64,000 nucleotides of DNA from Cristatella mucedo (taxonomy: Eukaryota; Bryozoa; Phylactolaemata; Cristatellidae): assembly GCA_009760855.2 (NCBI GenBank), contig WPIO01000143.1, positions 95,001 through 159,000 of the forward strand. The letters are read 5' to 3'. Of the stretch, positions 19,620 through 31,022 are shown one piece after another. The translations under genes were made by a program, and so were the position numbers. The notes under the pieces were generated by a model, which did not search any database, was not told the origin of the DNA, and saw nothing but the letters and a program-made list of their open reading frames with translations. Position 1 is the first letter of the stretch. Each line of letters starts with the position of its first letter.

Positions 19620-21725
19620 TAGGTCCGCCGAGACTCATCTCGGGCGTGACCAACACCGCGACCTGGAGGCGGCCGGACCTCAGGTGTCGCCCGCGCTTGG
19701 GAGGGCATCGCGTGCCTGACTGGAGTAACCCACCTTACAGGCTCCGCCACAGTCGAGTTGCTTGTGCATCTACCGCCTTGAGGTGCCGGTATTCTAGCCG
19801 GTCCGCTCCAGGGGAGGTGTTGCTGGCTTCCTTCAGCTTCTTCGCCACTTCCGATGGAGAGAGTGGGAGCAAGAGAACTGGGTGCGAGGGCTGCTCTCTC
19901 GGCGGCGACGCCTTGAGGAGGGCATGTTGCAGGCGCTGAGACTCGGGGTGGGCCGCGGCCTCTGCCTCCCAAAAGCTTCGGCACTCGGCGAGGTCCCGCG
20001 TACAGCGCCTGGACAGGGTTGAGTACGCTGCGAACTGCACGTCTTCTGTTGGGGTGGTACGTGCGCTGCAGCTGTGCCGCTCCCTTCGGGTTCCAGCCCC
20101 GTGTAGGAGGACGGGGGGGGGCCGTACGGCGTCCAACCGAGCTTCACTCTCGCCCTCCGAGCTCCAGGGTGGACTGCTTCCTCCTAAGCTCTATCTGGCG
20201 CCTGCCCAGGATCAGCCATTCGGCCGACATCTGGTCCACAAGCACGGGAGGGCGCACGGGAGGGCGCACGGGAGGGCGCACGGGAGGGCGCACGGGAGGG
20301 CGCACGGGAGGGCGCACGGGAGGGCGCACGGGAGGGCGCACGGGAGGGCGCACGGGAGGGCGCACGGGAGGGCGCACGGGAGGGCGCACGGGAGGGCGCA
20401 CGGGAGGGCGCACGGGAGGGCGCACGGGGAGGGCGCAACGGAGGGCGCACGGAGAGGGCGCACGGGAGGGCGCACGGGAGGGCGCACGGAGGGCGCACGG
20501 GGAGGGCGCACGGGAGGGCGCACGGGAGGGCGCACGGGAGGGCGCACGGGAGGGCGCACGGGAGGGCGCACGGGAGGGCGCACGGGGCACGCACGGAGGG
20601 CGCACGGGAGGGGCACGGCAGGGGAGGGCGCACGGGAGGGCGCACGGGAGGGCCGCACGGGAGGGCGCACGGGAGGGGGCACGGCGACGGGAGGGCGCAC
20701 GGGAGGGCGCACGGGAGGGCGCACGGGAGGGCGCACGGGAGGGCGCACGGGAGGCGCACGGAGGGCGCACGGGAGGGCGCACGGGAGGGCGCACGGGAGG
20801 GCGCACGGGAGGGCGCACGGGAGGGCGCACGGGAGGGCGCACGGGAGGGCGCACGGGAGGGCGCACGGGAGGGCGCACGGGAGGGCGCACGGGAGGGGGG
20901 GCACGGGAGGGCGCACGGGAGGGGGCACGGGGGGGGGCACGGGGGCGCACGGGAGGGCGCACGGGAGGGCGCACGGAGGGCGCACGGGACGCACGGGAGG
21001 GCGCACGGGAGGGCGCACGGGAGGGCGCACGGGAGGGCGCACGGGAGGGCGCACGGGAGGGCGCACGGGAGGGCGCACGGGAGGGGGCACGGGAGGGGGC
21101 ACGGGAGGGGGGGAGGGGGCACGGGAGGGGGCACGGGAGGGGGCACGGGACGGGGCACGTGCGGGGGCACGGGCGGGGGGGCACGGGGGACGGGCGCACG
21201 GGAGGGGGCACGGGAGGGGGCACGGGAGGGGGCACGGGAGGGGGCACGGGGGGGGCACGGGAGGGGGCACGGGAGGGGGCACGGGGGGGGCACGGGAGGG
21301 GGCACGGGAGGGGGCACGGGGCACGGACGGAGGGGGCACGGGAGGGGGCACGGGGGGCACGGGAGGGGGCACGGGAGGGGGCACGGGAGGGGGCACGGGA
21401 GGGGGCACGGGAGGGGGCACGGGAGGGGGCACGGGAGGGGGCACGGGAGGGGGCACGGGGAGGGGGCACGGGAGGGGGCACGGGAGGGGGCACGGGAGGG
21501 GGCACGGGAGGGGGCACGGGAGGGGGCACGGGAGGGGGCACGGGAGGGGGCACGGGAGGGGGCACGGGAGGGGGAGGGCCCAGTCCCTCTCCGCTATAGC
21601 ATTGGCAAAGGACTGGGTCCACCGCAGAACAAAGGAGGCCGGGGAGTTGGGGTCGGAGGGGGGCCCTTCCGCGTCTGCCAGCTCGTCTTCGTCCTCCGCC
21701 AGAGGCCTAGGATTTGGCATTTCTG
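19620..21725 (-). mobile_element. R2/NeSL-like retroelement ORF fragment carrying a minisatellite
   Basis: The minus-strand frame 20136-19735 reads LLPLSPSEVAKKLKEAS and NTSPGADRLEYRHLKAV, the N-terminal end of a reverse transcriptase of the R2-like type (the 'SPGxDxxxYRHLK' motif). Before it, on the other side of the minisatellite (21720-21580), an acidic coding-like segment ([38 protein letters not shown]) belongs to the same orientation. The RT core is absent after about 19735. So this is a truncated element whose middle has been replaced or expanded by the 12-bp array. Confidence 0.55.
20243..21579. repeat. 12-bp minisatellite, ~110 units, two variant blocks
   Basis: Unit GGGAGGGCGCAC dominates from 20243 to about 21080; GGGAGGGGGCAC dominates from there to 21579. 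A few units carry 1-5 base indels. The unit is a multiple of three with no stop, which explains long open frames on both strands (GRAH, EGAR, VRPP, APSR, PVPP repeats); these are not genes. The G-rich strand has runs of three to five G separated by short spacers, a G-quadruplex-forming pattern. Confidence 0.95.
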
Positions 21726-21742
21726 GGCCTCTTTGGCCTTCA

Positions 21743-23025
21743 GGGTGCCTCTGCTGTGGTTCAGGTCATATCTCAGTAGTAGACTCCAGAGAATTGACGT
21801 GAATGGACAAAGATCATCTGAGGTACCTCTGAAATATGGAGTACCTCAGGGCTCCGTTCTAGGTCCGGTTCTTTTCACGGTTTATACTCTCGCTCTTGCT
21901 GACGTGATTGCCAAGCCCAATCTAGGCTTTCACTTCTATGCGGATGACACTCAGTTGTACCTTTGCTTTGATCCCTCCCAGCCTTCGAGCACCTCAAATT
22001 CTCTCAACTCGCTGCATGTATTGATGACATCCGCACATGGATGGCAGCAAATTTTCTAGAACTAAATGACGATAAAACTAAGTTATGGGCAAATCCAGTG
22101 TGATTCACAAATTGAAAAGGCTGTCTCTCAAAATTGGCTCTGCCAGCATATCTCCAGTTGAATCAGCTCGAAATCTAAATGTCATATTCCAAAGCGACCT
22201 CATGTTAGACGACCATATCAGCTCCACAGTCAAATCTGCCTATTTTCAGCTTCATAAGATTGCTAAAATTCGGGCTTGTTTGGATAAGGATACCACGTCC
22301 AAGTTGGTCCATGCATTCGTGACATCCTGTCTCGACTTCTGCAACTCACTGCTTACTGGCCTACCAGCATGTGCGATCAGGCGATTGCAGCTAGTGCAAA
22401 ACTCTGCAGCTAGGCTTGTCTGTCGTGAGTGTCGCAGTTGCCACATTACTCCACTTCTCGCCGACCTGCACTGGCTACCAGTCAAGAAACACATTGACTT
22501 CAAGGTTTTGTCGCTCACTTTTGGGTCACTTCATTCTTTGGCTCCAGCCTATCTCTCAGATCTACTCCCCCATCAGGCCAAGCATCGTACCACCTGCTTT
22601 TCGGAATCCAGCAGTCTACAAATACCCCGTACAAACCTGAAATCCTTTGGAGACCGTGCATTTAGTTCATATGCTCCCAAAGCCTGGAACTCCCTCCCGA
22701 CCTGCGTCAGAACATCCCCTGACCTGACTACATTTCAAAAGAACTTTAAAACACCTATTTAGGACAGCATTTAGTGGGTCCCTGTGATTCGTCCTTGATG
22801 TGCTTACACGTGCTGACACTGTGCATGCTGCCACTAACCACATTTGCATGCTGACCCTGTGCATGTTACCCCTAACCATGTCATTCATTTTGTTTGTTTG
22901 TCAAGCATGATGTTACTCACCATTCAATTGCATTTCCCTTTGCAGCAAATGTGAAGCGCCTAGAGAGCGATTAAGTTATCTGAGGGCACTTTATCAAGTG
23001 CATTATCATTTTTATTATTATAAAA
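21743..23025 (+). pseudogene. LINE-A reverse transcriptase fragment with 3' UTR
   Basis: Starts inside the RT domain ([20 protein letters not shown]), keeps [15 protein letters not shown] and [20 protein letters not shown], then frameshifts near 22015. A second open stretch, 22085-22762, carries the ORF end (SARNLNVIFQSDLMLDDH ... SYAPKAWNSLPT). The 3' UTR, hairpin (AAGCGCCTAGAGAGCG ... GAGGGCACTTTATC) and ATT tail end at 23025, only about 25 bases before the hsp70 acceptor. 5' truncated, no endonuclease. Confidence 0.9.
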
Positions 23026-23049
23026 ATGACCCGTGTGTTTCCGTCGTAG

Positions 23050-26000
23050 AACAGGATGGCAGCGAAGTCAGGACCCGCCATTGGGATTGACTTGGGAACC
23101 ACGTACTCGTGCGTCGGCATTTTCCAACACGGAAAAGTGGAAATCATTGCCAACGACCAGGGCAACAGGACCACGCCGAGCTACCTCGCTTTCACCGACT
23201 CGGAGAGGTTGATTGGAGATGCCACCAAGAACCAGGTGGCCATGAATCCCACAAACACCGTATTCGGTAAGCTGCTAATTGAGTTGGAATGCTCACTGCC
23301 ATCGCTGTAAGCTAATTGCTGCTCTGACACGTGACCCCTTCCCAGCGGTGTGGGCCATGGCCGGGGTATTAAAGAAGTAAGCCTGCCTCGATTGCTGTAT
23401 ATCGCTGTAAGGCAAAATTTTACCTCAAATTAAGCATCTTCCAATTTAACATTGTTTTTACTTTTATGTATAGAAACTGTGCTTTTGATTTAATTGCCGG
23501 GTCCTATCGGGGTGGCAGAGGGGTACCTGCACCGCTCAGTGGATGAACAGGCCCCACGGCGTCCAAGACGCACGGCCGCGGCATCATGGCCGTTTCTTGC
23601 GATGCCTACCGCGACGGCGGCCTTGCTGTCGTCAAAAGGCACCGTTATTACTCCCCACCCCACCCTCATTCGAAGTGGACTAATTCGATAAGCTGGCTTT
23701 CGAGTGGGCACCTGTTATAAGGGTGTATTGCAAGTGCCAGAGCCAACTTAGCTATTCCCTTGCGATTGTAGATGCAAAACGGTTGATCGGTCGGCGGTTT
23801 GATGACCCGACCGTTCAAAGCGACATGAAACACTGGCCGTTCACCGTGGTCAACGAAGCCACCAAGCCGAAGATCCAAGTGGAGTACAAGGGCGAGACGA
23901 AGACTTTCTTCCCCGAAGAAATCTCATCGATGGTCTTGACAAAGATGAAAGAGACCGCCGAGGCGTACCTGGGCAAGACGGTGACGAATGCCGTGGTGAC
24001 CGTGCCTGCCTACTTCAATGACTCGCAAAGGCAGGCAACGAAGGACGCCGGAGTGATCTCGGGCCTCAACGTGCTGCGCATCATCAACGAGCCGACAGCG
24101 GCTGCCATTGCCTACGGACTCGACAAGAAGGTAAGCTGTCGAAATTGAAATTCTAAAAACGCTTGCCGAATCAGTATTTCCTGGGGCCCATGTCTGCTTA
24201 TGCGTGCTGACACTTTGGGTGGTTACTAACCATATTAACATGCTACATATGTAAAGTGCCGAAATGATTTAAGCTCCCTGATGGTGCTATACGAGTGTTA
24301 TTGATGCTTTTTCAGCTCCCCATCTCCCAGTTTTGAGTCTGTTGACTACCGTGGTAGTTCCTTGCTGGCTTCACTCTGTAACTTTGGCTTCAGAAGATTT
24401 TGTATTTGACTTGTGTAGGTTGGAGCCGAGAAGAATGTGCTCATTTTCGACCTGGGCGGTGGTACATTCGACGTGTCAGTGCTGACCATCGAGGACGGTA
24501 TCTTCGAGGTCAAGTCGACATCCGGAGACACCCACTTGGGTGGTGAGGACTTCGACAACCGAATGGTGAACCATTTCGTCGAGGAGTTCAAGCGCAAGCA
24601 CAAGAAGGACATCAAGGATAACAAGAGGGCAATCCGTCGCCTGAGGACGGCCTGCGAGCGAGCCAAGCGCACCCTGTCCTCGAGCGCCCAGGCCAGCGTG
24701 GAGATCGACTCGCTGTGCGACGGCATCGACTTCTACACGAGCATAACTCGCGCCCGCTTCGAGGAGCTGAACGCCGATCTGTTCCGAGGCACCCTGGAGC
24801 CGGTGGAGAAGGCGCTGCGCGACGCCAAGCTCGACAAGGCTGCTATCCACGACATCGTGCTCGTGGGAGGCTCGACTCGCATCCCCAAGGTGCAGAAGCT
24901 GCTGCAAGATTTCTTCAATGGCCGCGAGCTGAACAAGAGCATCAATCCTGACGAGGCCGTGGCCTACGGAGCGGCCGTGCAGGCAGCCATCCTGATGGGT
25001 GACAAGTCGGAGGCCGTGCAAGATCTGCTGCTGCTCGACGTGGCACCCCTGTCTCTCGGCATCGAGACGGCCGGTGGTGTGATGACGGCACTCATCAAGA
25101 GGAACACGACCATTCCTACCAAGCAGACGCAGACGTTCACCACGTACTCGGACAACCAGCCAGGTGGGTGTGCATGCTGCTGCCGAGACTGGTAGCAATC
25201 TCCTTTGTTGTGCCGGTGCTTTACTTTACTAGTGGTTCAGTGGTTAAGTGATTAGTCGTTTTTAATGCCTGCAGCATTTGTTTTCTCTATTCAGGCGTGC
25301 TGATCCAGGTGTACGAAGGCGAGAGAGCCATGACGAAGGACAACAACATGCTGGGCAAATTCGAGCTGTCGGGCATTCCTCCGGCCCCTCCAGGAATTCC
25401 TCAAATCGAGGTCACGTTTGACATCGACGCGAACGGCATCTTGAACGTGTCGGCAGCCGACAAGAGCACGGGTAAAGAGAACAAGATCACCATCACGAAT
25501 GACAAGGGGCGGCTGAGCAAGGAGGACATCGAGCGCATGGTTAACGAAGCTGAGAAGTACAGGAGTGATGACGAGAAGCAGAAGGAGAGGATCGCCTCCA
25601 AGAACGCCCTGGAGAGCTATGCTTACAACATGAAGCAGACGCTCGACGATGAGAAGCTGAAAGATAAGATACCGGAAGCCGATAGGAAGAAGATAATGGA
25701 TAAATGTGAGGCGACGATTAAGTGGCTGGACAGCAATCAGATGGCCGAGAAGGATGAATTCGAGCATCAGAGGAAGGATCTGGAGAATGTGTGCAATCCA
25801 ATCATCAAGGACAACAACCAGCTGAGCGGCCTACCGCCAGATGTGGCTGCACCGATTGCATATGGGGCTGCTGCTGCCACCAAGTCGCTGTGTAGCCCGG
25901 AAGATTCGGACGAAATTCCACCGGACTTGCACGGCGCAGACCACGGCACATCTGGTCCTTCTGATGCAACTTCAAATTCCAAGTCGGCAGTAGTCGACGA

Positions 26001-26127
26001 GCGGTCTGGAACGTTTGGAGATCTTGGCCATTCCAGAAAGCCGCAGCTGGCTCAGAAATCCCTGTGCAAACCGACAATGTGGTCGTCATCGGTAAGTGGC
26101 CATGCCGTGGCAGTGCTACTTCGTTAG
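23050..26127 (+). CDS. hsp70: Cytosolic HSP70/HSC70 chaperone with unusual C-terminus
   Basis: ATP-dependent chaperone of the cytosol and nucleus. Coding exons: 23056-23266, 23772-24130, 24419-25163 and 25295-26127, all GT-AG and in phase, 715 residues. All three HSP70 signatures are present: [25 protein letters not shown] and [17 protein letters not shown]. The substrate-binding domain ([20 protein letters not shown]) and helical lid follow to CNPII. Introns interrupt the protein after NTVF, after GLDKK and at DNQPG. The start ATG (CAGGATGG) is six bases after an acceptor, so there is a 5' UTR intron. Odd: the usual KLYQ...Gly/Pro tail and final EEVD are absent. They are replaced by about 105 residues rich in Ser, Asp and Pro ending AVAVLLR. 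A good donor (TCG|GTAAGT at 26092) lies before the stop, so an alternative end is possible. Expression and inducibility are inferred from upstream heat-shock elements. Confidence 0.96.
24190..24305 (+). mobile_element. LINE-A 3' end fragment in an hsp70 intron
   Basis: Short 3' UTR piece (TATGCGTGCTGACACT ... AACCATATTAACATGCTA) plus a decayed hairpin (AAAGTGCCGAAATGATTTAAG ... GATGGTGCTATAC) in intron 24131-24418. Confidence 0.6.
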
Positions 26128-26144
26128 CCAGTGTTATCCTTCAT

Positions 26145-26150
26145 ATTAAA
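26145..26150 (+). terminator. Possible polyadenylation signal of HSP70
   Basis: ATTAAA, the common variant hexamer, 18 bases after the hsp70 stop. Very close to the stop, so a weak call. Confidence 0.35.
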
Positions 26151-27734
26151 TCGTGGTAGCAGCTGCGAGTGCATGCTCTTTTCCGACATACCTCTTTGCG
26201 TGGCACTATGCACACGCTGCCGAGTGACACCTCTGTCGAACCTCTTATCGCTTGGACTCTGGTGTCGTCACTTTCTTTCTTTCGGCATCCTGGATCTCTC
26301 AACTAACCGCCACGATATCACCCTCAGGTTGGCCGGAGGATAAATGAATCGAAACGCCTATCTGATTCTAAGAGCCTCACAGTAGTTCTTGTAATCCTTT
26401 GGGGTGGTTGTGAAGCCGCGAGTCGACTTCATGACCGTTTTTCAAGCATGCAGTTTGCTTGGACTAGCCCACTCAACCGTGACGTTGTTGCTCCCTTCAG
26501 CTCTCGCGGCACCCCACCCACCCACGGCCGCATCGAGTTGCTTTGCACGAAAAGGAATCTGGCGATCTGGCCTTCAGCTCGAACGCAGCACAAATCCGGA
26601 ACTTGCTTTTCGGTTTCGGTCACCACCTGCAATTGCTGGGCGATTTAAGTTTCTTGCTTACGATGCATCTGTTCTGCTCAGCTGGCCCTGCACTCCAATG
26701 AACTTGTCTTCTTCTCCTGTGCTTTGCGAGCTTGCTAATATACCATTCAGTGCTAGTCATTAACCAGGCCTTTTACCAAGCGTGTCTTCATGTGTACTGT
26801 TGTATTCTGGTCTAATTATTGTATTTGAATTCGTTTGCATTCATGTCTGAAGATGGTTTTTGATTCTCTGGTAGCAAGTTGTTTGTAAGGGCTTCTTAGT
26901 AGAGTTCTTACAGAGCTTTGCCAACGACTTATGCTGTTGGCTGCCGAATGAGTACGAAAAGCCGCTTAGGCTTTGAACGCACTATGGAAAACTCTCCTGC
27001 GTAACAGCCACACATTCTTTGTGGAGCTGCAGAGGGAGATTTGTTACGTCGTCATCGCTATCGACTGTTTTGCATGCTGAAATTGCGCTTGCTGCGACCA
27101 ACCGCCTGAGCTGTAGCCGGAGCCTCGACTGATTTTTCTTGCAGGTCAGTAGACGGATGAAGGCTGCAGCTGACTCATCCATGATCGTGCAATGGCTGAC
27201 CTCTTTCCTGGTTTTCCTGCAATGGCTGACCTCTTTCTTGGGTTTCCTGCGTTCGATAACAGGTAAATGTTTGTGATTAGTTCGTTGCTCATGCACAAGT
27301 GTCAATCAAGATTTAGTGTTACACTGTCTTGACATGCTTGGGACGAACCAACCTGCCATGTAGCAGCACATTTCAACTGACTTTACTACTCTCAATAGCA
27401 CGACAGTGCTGGCCAGCCTTGTTTGCCACTCGGCATTACCTGCCGTGTTCTAGACTCCTTTTACGTTGGTCGTTTCTCCGATTATCTTTAGAGCTTCGAA
27501 GTGGAATCCGTTTTTAACTGAAGGAATCGTTGTCATTGAGAAGGCCCTACTCAGCGTCCTTTCGTTCGCCCGACCCCCGGGGTTTGCTTCAGGCCGGACT
27601 TGACTGTGTCAAAATTGCTCTGTGTAATGACCGCCGTGTTTGACTTTGTGCAGAATTAGTCAGTCACAGTTTTCACTGCTTACAGTGGTAGTCTCTGCAT
27701 GGATTATGTTGCAGAGTATGCCTTGCCTTTGCAG
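26151..27734. other. Spacer between HSP70 and the unrecognised gene
   Basis: Holds a LINE-B 3' fragment at about 26935-27060 (AAGCCGCTTAGGC, CTCCTGCGTAACAGCCACA). A stretch at 26450-26650 is open in two frames after a candidate acceptor (GCATGCAG at 26442-26449). One frame is phase-compatible with the donor at 26092 in the hsp70 last exon, and could be an alternative hsp70 end or an exon of the next gene. Neither is proven. Confidence 0.4.
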
Positions 27735-30116
27735 GCACCCCGGAAACTTTCGTGTTAATTATGTTGACAATAGTCGGCTCCAAGATTCAGCAGGGATCGG
27801 CAGGTATGTTATGACTGAGCAAAACCAGTCACTATGCTATTTACCAACTTCAATGTTGCAGCATATTTTGTGTGTGTATGCAAAAGCTTACATGCTGTTG
27901 TGCTGTATATAGCTGTGTTAGCTGTTATAGCTGTCATGTGGATTGCCACCAACCAGCAAGGGGACCCTTTCACATTCGGCATAGCAGCTTCTGGAAGCAA
28001 GTTTTCTGCTGAGCTGCTGTTTCTTCCATTATAGAACCTGCACCGTACCACGTACCACCTGGAGACTCGGCATTGCCTACCTACCATATTTCTTGTATCT
28101 GTGAAGTATCACAGCCTTACTGTAAAGTTTCTGCAGGAGACAACACAACCGCGATTATCTATGAACTGCCTTTTGGCACATGTAAGTTCAACAATCAGAA
28201 ACACTTGCTGAATGAGTCCACCATATCTTGTGGCGTGGTTCAAAATGGTATCAAAACAGAGGTTGCGTTCAACTATAGCCTAAACGACCCTCAGGCAGCC
28301 ATTAGGCTGTCCTGTGTGCACCCCTGCAAGCCATTCGAAGGTGAGTTCTTGCACGGCTTAACTGGGCTGCCATCGCTGGGTCTTTGTGTGCACGTGGGGG
28401 GTTGTCTATTAGATCTTAACTGCTGTGCCGTCCTTGGTTGCCAGTGAAGTTTCACATTTTAAGAAGTGTTGTCAACTAGTCCGGCAACCCTTCCCTGTTA
28501 TGGTTGCAATGTTTAAAATCTAGGTCCTGGCTATTTATCTATTGTTATTGCTCCCTGAGCACTAAATGTTGCCGATAAGTTTGAGTCAATGTGTTCGCCG
28601 ACATTTGAGGACAGCTGCCCTGTTTTTCCTGTTACTTATGAATTGGCAGAATTTTCTCAGTACTTTGTGCTTTTGTAGCTGTGTCTGCTACGCCTGCTTC
28701 AGATCTGCATCTCACGAGCTCGAGCATCCCACGAGCCCGAGCCATGCGTGGAGCACCTCCTGCCTTTAATTTACTTTACGTTGGAATTTGCATAGCTTTT
28801 GCTTCTGCAATGAAGTAATCGACCATTATGTGCACTTTTGTGACAGCACTAATGCGAGTGGACAAATAAGTATATTTGGCCATTAAAAACAGTCGAATTC
28901 CAAGCGATTCATTGTTGATTAAGCTTTTGCATCCCAAATATACGAAATGTAAGGTGTGAATGCTGCCGCCTCCCTCGTTGCTAGAGGGATCTTGACAAGG
29001 GCCGCGGCCCGGGCGCACTATGACACTGCCTCGACGGTACGATACGTTTGTGTTGACCGGATAGCTCACCAGTTCTGCTTGTCTTACTTTTCTTTGCATG
29101 TAAATTATCTTGACATCATTCGGCCACGTGAGTTGTTATAGCCAACTGGCACTCGGAAGGTGCACTCCATGTGATTTTGAGACCAAGTGGAATGTGGTTG
29201 ATCTATTGCCATGCTATTTGCGTATGGGCCGGTGAGGTTTGTGTTCACGTTATTCCAGCTACCACCAGTTGACGGCCAAGCGATATTTATGCACCAAGTG
29301 GCATTCATGGCATCGGTATTGCTTTGTGGCCAGTTTTTGGCCTTGTTACTTATAGTGCTAGTGTACGGCCCATCAGCGTTCACTATGCTACCTCAGACTT
29401 ATGGGCCGGCTAATATAGGAAATGGTTCAAGAGGTCGAGTCACACCCAGGAGGCAGCTAGAACACTGGCACAGGGAAGCAAGTTGTTCTCGGCAGCACTA
29501 GAGGCGCCAGCGAGAATACGTCCGTTTGTGAGCCTGCTTTTGTGTTGTGTGTGTTGCTAACTTGTCGGTAGATATTTAAACTACCCTCTCGAAGCAGTCT
29601 TTCGAATCTTATTTTTAGTTTATATGCCAAAAAGCTGCCTCTGCAATGGTCTATCTTGGTACCTAGTCCTCTGTTACGTCTGCATTCTCTAATCTCATAT
29701 CGGCTGTGTGTGAAAGAAAACGATCTGTCTTCGTTACTGGCGGTTTCAACGTCGTTTCGATAACCCATCTGACGCCGTCAGCACCAATATTGGTGTGCTA
29801 ATTTTTTCTTGTAGCTTTTTCGGATCCTTGTTACATCAAGGATCATACAGTCTACCGAAATTTCTTCTACAACTGTATGCTATCGTCAACTGTTACTACT
29901 AAATTTTTCTTATCTGACAACGTGCATGTTTCATTCAGCCTACAGTGTGAACCCCCATTGCAAACTAAAATGATATTTGAATTGCGAAGAATCAAGACAA
30001 TTGATATTAACTGTGTCGTAGCGAGATCCATCTTCGATCCTGAGCTGCTGAATCGCCCTTCGGGCGAGGAATTGATAGAATGCCAGAAGAAGGAATGCTT
30101 GAAGCTTCCTTTGTAG
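27735..30116 (+). CDS. Unrecognised Cys-rich, probably extracellular protein (partial)
   Basis: Three exons join in one phase: 27735-27803, 28035-28340 and 29815-30116 (stop TAG). Each is bounded by good sites (TTTGCAG/GGCAG|GTATGT; CATTATAG/GAAG|GTGAGT; TTCTTGTAG). The protein contains a dozen cysteines (ISCICEVSQPYC, GTCKF, TISCG, SCVHPCKP, DPCY, FYNC, SLQCEPP, INCVV, ECQKKEC), an N-glycosylation-type NES and NTT, and beta-strand-like segments. The first exon has a short hydrophobic stretch (FVLIMLTIVGS) that may be the end of a signal peptide. I know no family with this pattern. Upstream exons and start codon are not located. No AATAAA was found soon after the stop. It is same-strand and downstream of hsp70, but I see no link. 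Confidence 0.5.
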
Positions 30117-30453
30117 AATTTTGAAGTTCCAAGAAACGAAAGAAATTTTCAAACGTTTTTATAAGTGTGAATAGTCATATATACTCAGGAGCTTACAAAT
30201 CGATGCAAAATATTGCCTACCCACTATGCAGAAACTCGACGGTAGCCTGCATAACAGCAGGTGCCTCCCTGCCCTAAAGAGTGGCCTCGGGCGACACCTA
30301 GGCGTAGTGTGGACCTTTACTTGATTTCTTCGTGATACCTTTGTGTATTCCGCTATCTTAGCTGTGACTATTTACGAGCTGTCCTCAGATATGCTACGTT
30401 AAACAGAACCTGCTTACGCATAAGCACACGAAGGACGAATCACAGGGACCCAC
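30117..30453. other. Spacer with a small LINE-A scrap
   Basis: Nothing recognised except about 40 bases of reverse LINE-A 3' UTR (30415-30453, GGACGAATCACAGGGACCC) ending exactly at the left edge of the segmental duplication. Confidence 0.5.
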
Positions 30454-31022
30454 TTTAGTTTCTGGGCACGTGCCGTGAGCAGGAAGAGAAGCGTTAACAT
30501 TGATCAATGACTTTTGCTGCATGTGTGGGCGCATTAAATAACAAATGCAAATTAAGATCATACTGCTAGGAACAGGTGGGTGCTGTTTCACTGTCAAGTC
30601 AGTTAACGCAGGATCTGATAGCAGTCGCTGTAGAGATGCAGGCTTCAGGTGCATATCTCGTGGTGGAGCGTTCTCCAAAGGATTTGGGGTCGGCTAGAAG
30701 CACTTCTTCTTGACTGGGGTCAGATAAGCCATCGGTGGAAAGAGGTTTTCAAGAGCTGCAGAATGAAGGAAATTGAAATAAAGTCAACAGAACTTGAGCA
30801 GTCAAGAGAACAGAAGTCAATGGGCGCTACGGTAGTAATCGCATGGAGATGTGGTGTAAATCACATTAGAAATGTTCATATTTTAATGCATTGATAAAAA
30901 GCTTGTAGTTATACAAATTAGGCTGCTTGCCATGCGTGCTCGTCAGAACGCTTGCTTTAGTGGCTTTTTTAAAAATTAACTTAAAAATAAACTGTTACCT
31001 AAGGTGATTCTGATCGAACCGA

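Noticed and set aside
20019-21802. Very long open frames (up to 582 codons) with GRAH, EGAR, VRPP and PVPP repeats on both strands
   Set aside because: Produced by a stop-free 12-bp minisatellite whose length is a multiple of three; all frames are open at once.
24476-25198. A 240-codon minus-strand frame opposite HSP70
   Set aside because: Typical antisense shadow of a GC3-rich hsp70 exon.
30394-30678. Minus-strand frame beginning MENAPPRDMHLKPASL, also present at 52.9 kb
   Set aside because: It is shared only because of the segmental duplication, has no motif and runs into LINE sequence in one copy; likely UTR or noncoding.
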